Shown here: piece by piece, positions 61,357 to 64,000 of the stretch | Layout: each line of letters begins with the position of its first letter | How positions within the stretch are numbered: the first letter of the stretch is position 1 | DNA from: Sulfuricaulis sp040901545 | Lineage (GTDB): Bacteria > Pseudomonadota > Gammaproteobacteria > Acidiferrobacterales > Sulfurifustaceae | Length of the DNA stretch: 64,000 nucleotides | Direction: 5' to 3' | Assembly: GCF_040901545.1 (NCBI RefSeq) | Contig: NZ_JBBDYL010000054.1 | Location: 202,878 to 266,877 of the forward strand | Notes under the pieces: model-generated | The model's database searches: none | The model's input: the letters and a program-made list of their open reading frames with translations, nothing else | What the model was told of the DNA's origin: nothing | Position numbers and translations under genes: made by a program

Positions 61357-62255
61357 CGAATATCAGCCTTGTTCCGCCTCGACCGGCTTTGGTCAAGCGC
61401 CGCACACACTTTTTCGGCTCCCGCCAGGATTCGCGGGCCGTTCCGGTGAATCAGATCGGGCGGAATCCGATACAGATTGCCTTGCGCAACCGCATCAAGC
61501 GCGGTCCAGATTTTCCAGCGACCACGCCACTCCGCCCATAATGATTCGGTGCCGCCAGCCAGAATTACTTCCGGATTTCTGTGTAACACAGATTCCAGAT
61601 CTACGCGTGGCGTTAATCCCGGCTGGTCGGAGAATACATTTTTCCCGCCACACGTTTGAATTACGTCATTAATGAAATGTTGGCCATTCACCGTGAGCAG
61701 CGAATTGTCCAGTATTTGATAAAACACCGTCACCACCGGCCGCTGCGCATATCGGGCACGCAATTCAGCCATCCGGCGGCGAAAATCGGCCGCGGCCTTC
61801 TCGGCCATGGCCTCGGTACCCGCCAACTTGCCAAATCGTTCCAACAAACCGGCGACATCACCGATGCGTCGCGGCTCGGTAATAAATACCGGAAAACCGA
61901 GCTTGGCCAACCGCTCCACCTGCCAGGCGGAACTTCCGCTATGCCAGGCGACGATGAGATCAGGTTGCAGCGAGACGATGGCTTCGAGATCAAGACCGGC
62001 GCCACTGCCTATGCGTCGGAGACGCTTCGCGGCCTCGGGATAATCACTGTAATCCACGACACCAATAATGGTATTGCCTGCACCCGAGGCAAAAAGCAGC
62101 TCAGTCGCATGCGGTGCAATGCTGACGATACGCCGCGCGGGCGAAGCAAGCGTCAGTGTCCGACCCGTGTCGTCTTGCACAACGATCCCGGCGAGACCGG
62201 TGGCAACAAACAGCAGGCATCCTATTACAATGCATGATGTTTTCCATAACATCAT
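61353..62255 (-). CDS. btuF: Cobalamin-binding periplasmic protein BtuF
   Basis: The 300-residue protein has a signal peptide (SCIVIGCLLFVATGLA) and the class III binding-protein fold: SIAPHATELLFASGAGNTIIGVVDYSDYPEAAK in the first lobe, LEAIVSLQPDLIVAWHSGSSAWQVERL, TVNGQHFINDVIQTCGGKNVF in the second. The pair of acidic residues that dock to BtuC is plausible in the two lobes. It would pass B12 to BtuCD. It reads opposite to the riboswitch operon and converges on the adenosyltransferase. No riboswitch is seen ahead of it. Confidence 0.92.
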   Translation of the reverse strand: MMLWKTSCIVIGCLLFVATGLAGIVVQDDTGRTLTLASPARRIVSIAPHATELLFASGAGNTIIGVVDYSDYPEAAKRLRRIGSGAGLDLEAIVSLQPDLIVAWHSGSSAWQVERLAKLGFPVFITEPRRIGDVAGLLERFGKLAGTEAMAEKAAADFRRRMAELRARYAQRPVVTVFYQILDNSLLTVNGQHFINDVIQTCGGKNVFSDQPGLTPRVDLESVLHRNPEVILAGGTESLWAEWRGRWKIWTALDAVAQGNLYRIPPDLIHRNGPRILAGAEKVCAALDQSRSRRNKADIR

Positions 62256-62328
62256 GAGTCAATAGAACAAGTGCAGCCAGCGAAAATATACCGGCCACAA
62301 TTTGTTGTTCATCACAATGAATAAACGA

Positions 62329-63261
62329 TCAGCTTGAAATAAAGCCGGCAAGATGGGCGCCGGCCATCAGAATCCCCACCACCAGCCACAACAGCAACAC
62401 TCTCCAGACCAACGCCACCGCACGGCGCACATGGCCGGCATCCGGGACTACAGTGAGTTCCAATGATTGTTCCTCGTATTCGCCTTCGTCCGCGGACATA
62501 TCGCAACTTTGCATGTGCATCGCACCGAAACCGGATGCCAAAAGCGGTCCGCTGTTAATATCCGACCAGACTCCCACGCGCTTGCGCCAACAATGCAGTG
62601 CGTCTTCGAAGCTTCCCATCAGGGCGTAAGAAAGCGCAGTGATTCGCGCCGGAACCCATCCCAACACATCGTCGAAGCGGGCTGCCGCCCAGCCAAACTC
62701 GGCAAAGCGTTCATAACGATGACCCCAAAGCGAATCCAATATGCTGCTGAGGCGTTGCAGCACCGCGCCAAACGGTCCGAGCAGTATAAACCAGAAAATC
62801 GGCGAGATAATAAGCGTGTTACCCTGCTTGAGAACACCTTCCACGGCGGCGCGCGCGATTTCGGTTTCGTTTACATCCGTGGTACTTTTTCCGGTTAATA
62901 CCTGCAGTTGTTCATTGGCTTCATCGGCGTCACCGGATTCCAGTGCCATGGAGACGGCGTTTGCAGTTTTACTCAGCCGGGAAACGTCGACACAAACATA
63001 GAGCACGATTACATTGAAAATGAACTGTAAAATCCAGCCGAGCTCTCCCAGGATATAATGGATGACAGCCACACCGGCCAGAATCGGGAGAATCGCCAAG
63101 GCAACCGCTCCAATCCCGTGCACACGCTTGCCGCCATTAAAGCGCTCTTCAATCGATTCGGCCCAGTCACGATACCAGGCAAAAGGCTTAATACCCTGAC
63201 GATCAGGTATCAGGTAATCCAGTGTCAGCGCCAAAAGTACAGCGATCAGTATTTCACTCAT
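62329..63261 (-). CDS. ampE: AmpE-like membrane protein
   Basis: The 310-residue protein has an N-terminal helix (EILIAVLLALTLDYLIPDRQG), membrane segments at about 52-80 (GAVALAILPILAGVAVIHYILG), near 150-170 (NTLIISPIFWFILLGPFGAVLQRL) and at the C-terminus (AVALVWRVLLLWLVVGILMAGA). It matches AmpE, a membrane protein related in fold to the CbiB/CobD family and encoded after ampD, as here (64 bases after it). AmpE is thought to help signal peptidoglycan damage for beta-lactamase control, but no ampC is seen in the window. A cobalamin link by CbiB likeness is not supported by motifs. Confidence 0.85.
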   Translation of the reverse strand: MSEILIAVLLALTLDYLIPDRQGIKPFAWYRDWAESIEERFNGGKRVHGIGAVALAILPILAGVAVIHYILGELGWILQFIFNVIVLYVCVDVSRLSKTANAVSMALESGDADEANEQLQVLTGKSTTDVNETEIARAAVEGVLKQGNTLIISPIFWFILLGPFGAVLQRLSSILDSLWGHRYERFAEFGWAAARFDDVLGWVPARITALSYALMGSFEDALHCWRKRVGVWSDINSGPLLASGFGAMHMQSCDMSADEGEYEEQSLELTVVPDAGHVRRAVALVWRVLLLWLVVGILMAGAHLAGFISS

Positions 63262-63325
63262 GCCGTCTGCTTCTCATCTGTGGTAGCGTCTAAATGTAAT
63301 GGCCACGCCCGTTCCAATGCAAGCG

Positions 63326-63913
63326 CTAAGTGCAGCCATTTAGATAACGTTTCCAGTCAAACAGCGGGCCCGGATCGGTTTTGCGCCCGGGCGCGATATC
63401 GCTATGGCCATAAATTCTTTGTGGGGCGATTGCGGGATAAAACTGACGCACAGTTCGGGTAAGCAATGCAAGCGATTCATATTGGGCGCCATCGAACGGA
63501 ATGTCATCCGCCCCTTCCAGTTCGAGACCGATGGAAAAATCATTAACACAGGTACGGCCGTCGCAAAACGATCGGCCGGCGTGCCAGGCACGGTGATGCA
63601 ACGGGACGAATTGCACTAATTCGCCATGGCGCCGAATCAGCAGGTGGGAAGAGACCTTTAACCCCTGGATCTCGCGGTAATAAGGATGCTCGTCAGGGTT
63701 CAGCGAATTGCTGAATAGCTGCTCAATGCCGCGGCCCCCGAATTTTCCCGGGGGGAGACTTATCGAATGAATAATTAAGGTATCTATCGAGGTACCTTGC
63801 GGACGAAGATCGCAGTTTGGCGATGCCACAAACCGCGCCTCCTCGATCAGCCCGGTGACAGAGTCATAATGCAGCGTGCCAGGAAGGTGTCTGGAAGTCC
63901 GTACTGTGGTCAT
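63326..63913 (-). CDS. ampD: 1,6-anhydro-N-acetylmuramyl-L-alanine amidase AmpD
   Basis: AmpD cleaves the stem peptide from anhydromuropeptides during cell-wall recycling in the cytosol. The 195-residue protein has zinc ligands His49 (LIIHSISLPPG), His170 and Asp180 (IYGHSDIAPGRKTDPG) with the lysine of the KTDPG motif. The spacing equals that of the Citrobacter enzyme plus one, with about 15 more residues at the N-terminus. No signal peptide, as expected. ampE follows on the same strand, an arrangement that is standard in gammaproteobacteria. Confidence 0.96.
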   Translation of the reverse strand: MTTVRTSRHLPGTLHYDSVTGLIEEARFVASPNCDLRPQGTSIDTLIIHSISLPPGKFGGRGIEQLFSNSLNPDEHPYYREIQGLKVSSHLLIRRHGELVQFVPLHHRAWHAGRSFCDGRTCVNDFSIGLELEGADDIPFDGAQYESLALLTRTVRQFYPAIAPQRIYGHSDIAPGRKTDPGPLFDWKRYLNGCT

Positions 63914-63945
63914 AAGGAAAATTGTAGCCGACTCTCCCCGGGAGT

Positions 63946-64000
<55 letters not shown>

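Noticed and set aside
62329..63261. Cobalamin biosynthesis gene cbiB/cobD
   Set aside because: The protein is CbiB-like only in general fold; directly following ampD and lacking CbiB motifs, it is better called AmpE.

Overview
The window is chromosomal DNA of a moderately GC-rich gammaproteobacterium. The gene orders smc-zipA-ligA, pcnB-folK-kinase-panBCD, scpA-scpB-rluB next to trpS, yciB-yciI-bolA-PPIase and ampD-ampE all point there. The genus cannot be fixed from sequence alone; an environmental, metal- or sulfur-exposed lineage is a guess. Most of the window is dense housekeeping sequence with overlapping starts and stops.

Layout. 1-3.2 kb: a frameshifted Fic-family gene running off the edge, a quinone oxidoreductase and a patatin-like lipase. 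3.3-7.9 kb (minus): operon pcnB-folK-deoxynucleoside kinase-panB-panC-panD, whose pcnB reads best from an AUU start. 8.0-8.4 kb: tRNA-Glu followed by a hairpin-rich segment bounded by a copy of the tRNA 3' end. 8.4-15.5 kb: ankyrin membrane protein, esterase, queD, sulfurtransferase, host-attachment-like protein, hybrid histidine kinase and an aminotransferase. 15.6-21.5 kb (plus): dksA, pyrC, uppP, yqaA, a GGDEF response regulator with a degenerate signature, and a YheT-type hydrolase. 22.2-26 kb (minus): a chromate-resistance cluster (chrA, ChrB C-terminal domain, MFS) next to an EndoIII-like glycosylase. 26-31.8 kb (minus): operon rnm-yciO-M50 protease-trpS-scpA-scpB-rluB. 31.9-35.9 kb (plus): unknown gene, yciB, yciI, bolA, parvulin lipoprotein, phytase-like esterase.

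36.8-38.9 kb is the main accessory patch: a REP-associated transposase flanked by REP hairpins, then a membrane-anchored Mrr-type nuclease (frameshifted in its catalytic domain) coupled to a helical protein with a HEPN-like RX5H motif. 39-45.7 kb (minus) is smc-zipA-ligA. Diverging from smc, at 45.8-47.7 kb, is the most unusual gene of the window: complete QueF joined by a proline-rich linker to a complete FGGY sugar kinase. Then come rppH coupled to an orphan short RND permease, a WD40 lipoprotein and a HAD phosphatase.

52.8-62.3 kb holds cobalamin uptake and activation: btuC-btuD, a GGDEF-EAL protein, a small lipoprotein, a sigma70 promoter and cobalamin riboswitch driving btuB-tonB-PduO-type adenosyltransferase, and convergent btuF. 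No corrin-ring synthesis genes are seen, so the cell appears here to import and adenosylate B12. The window closes with ampE, ampD and a partial tRNA-Thr.
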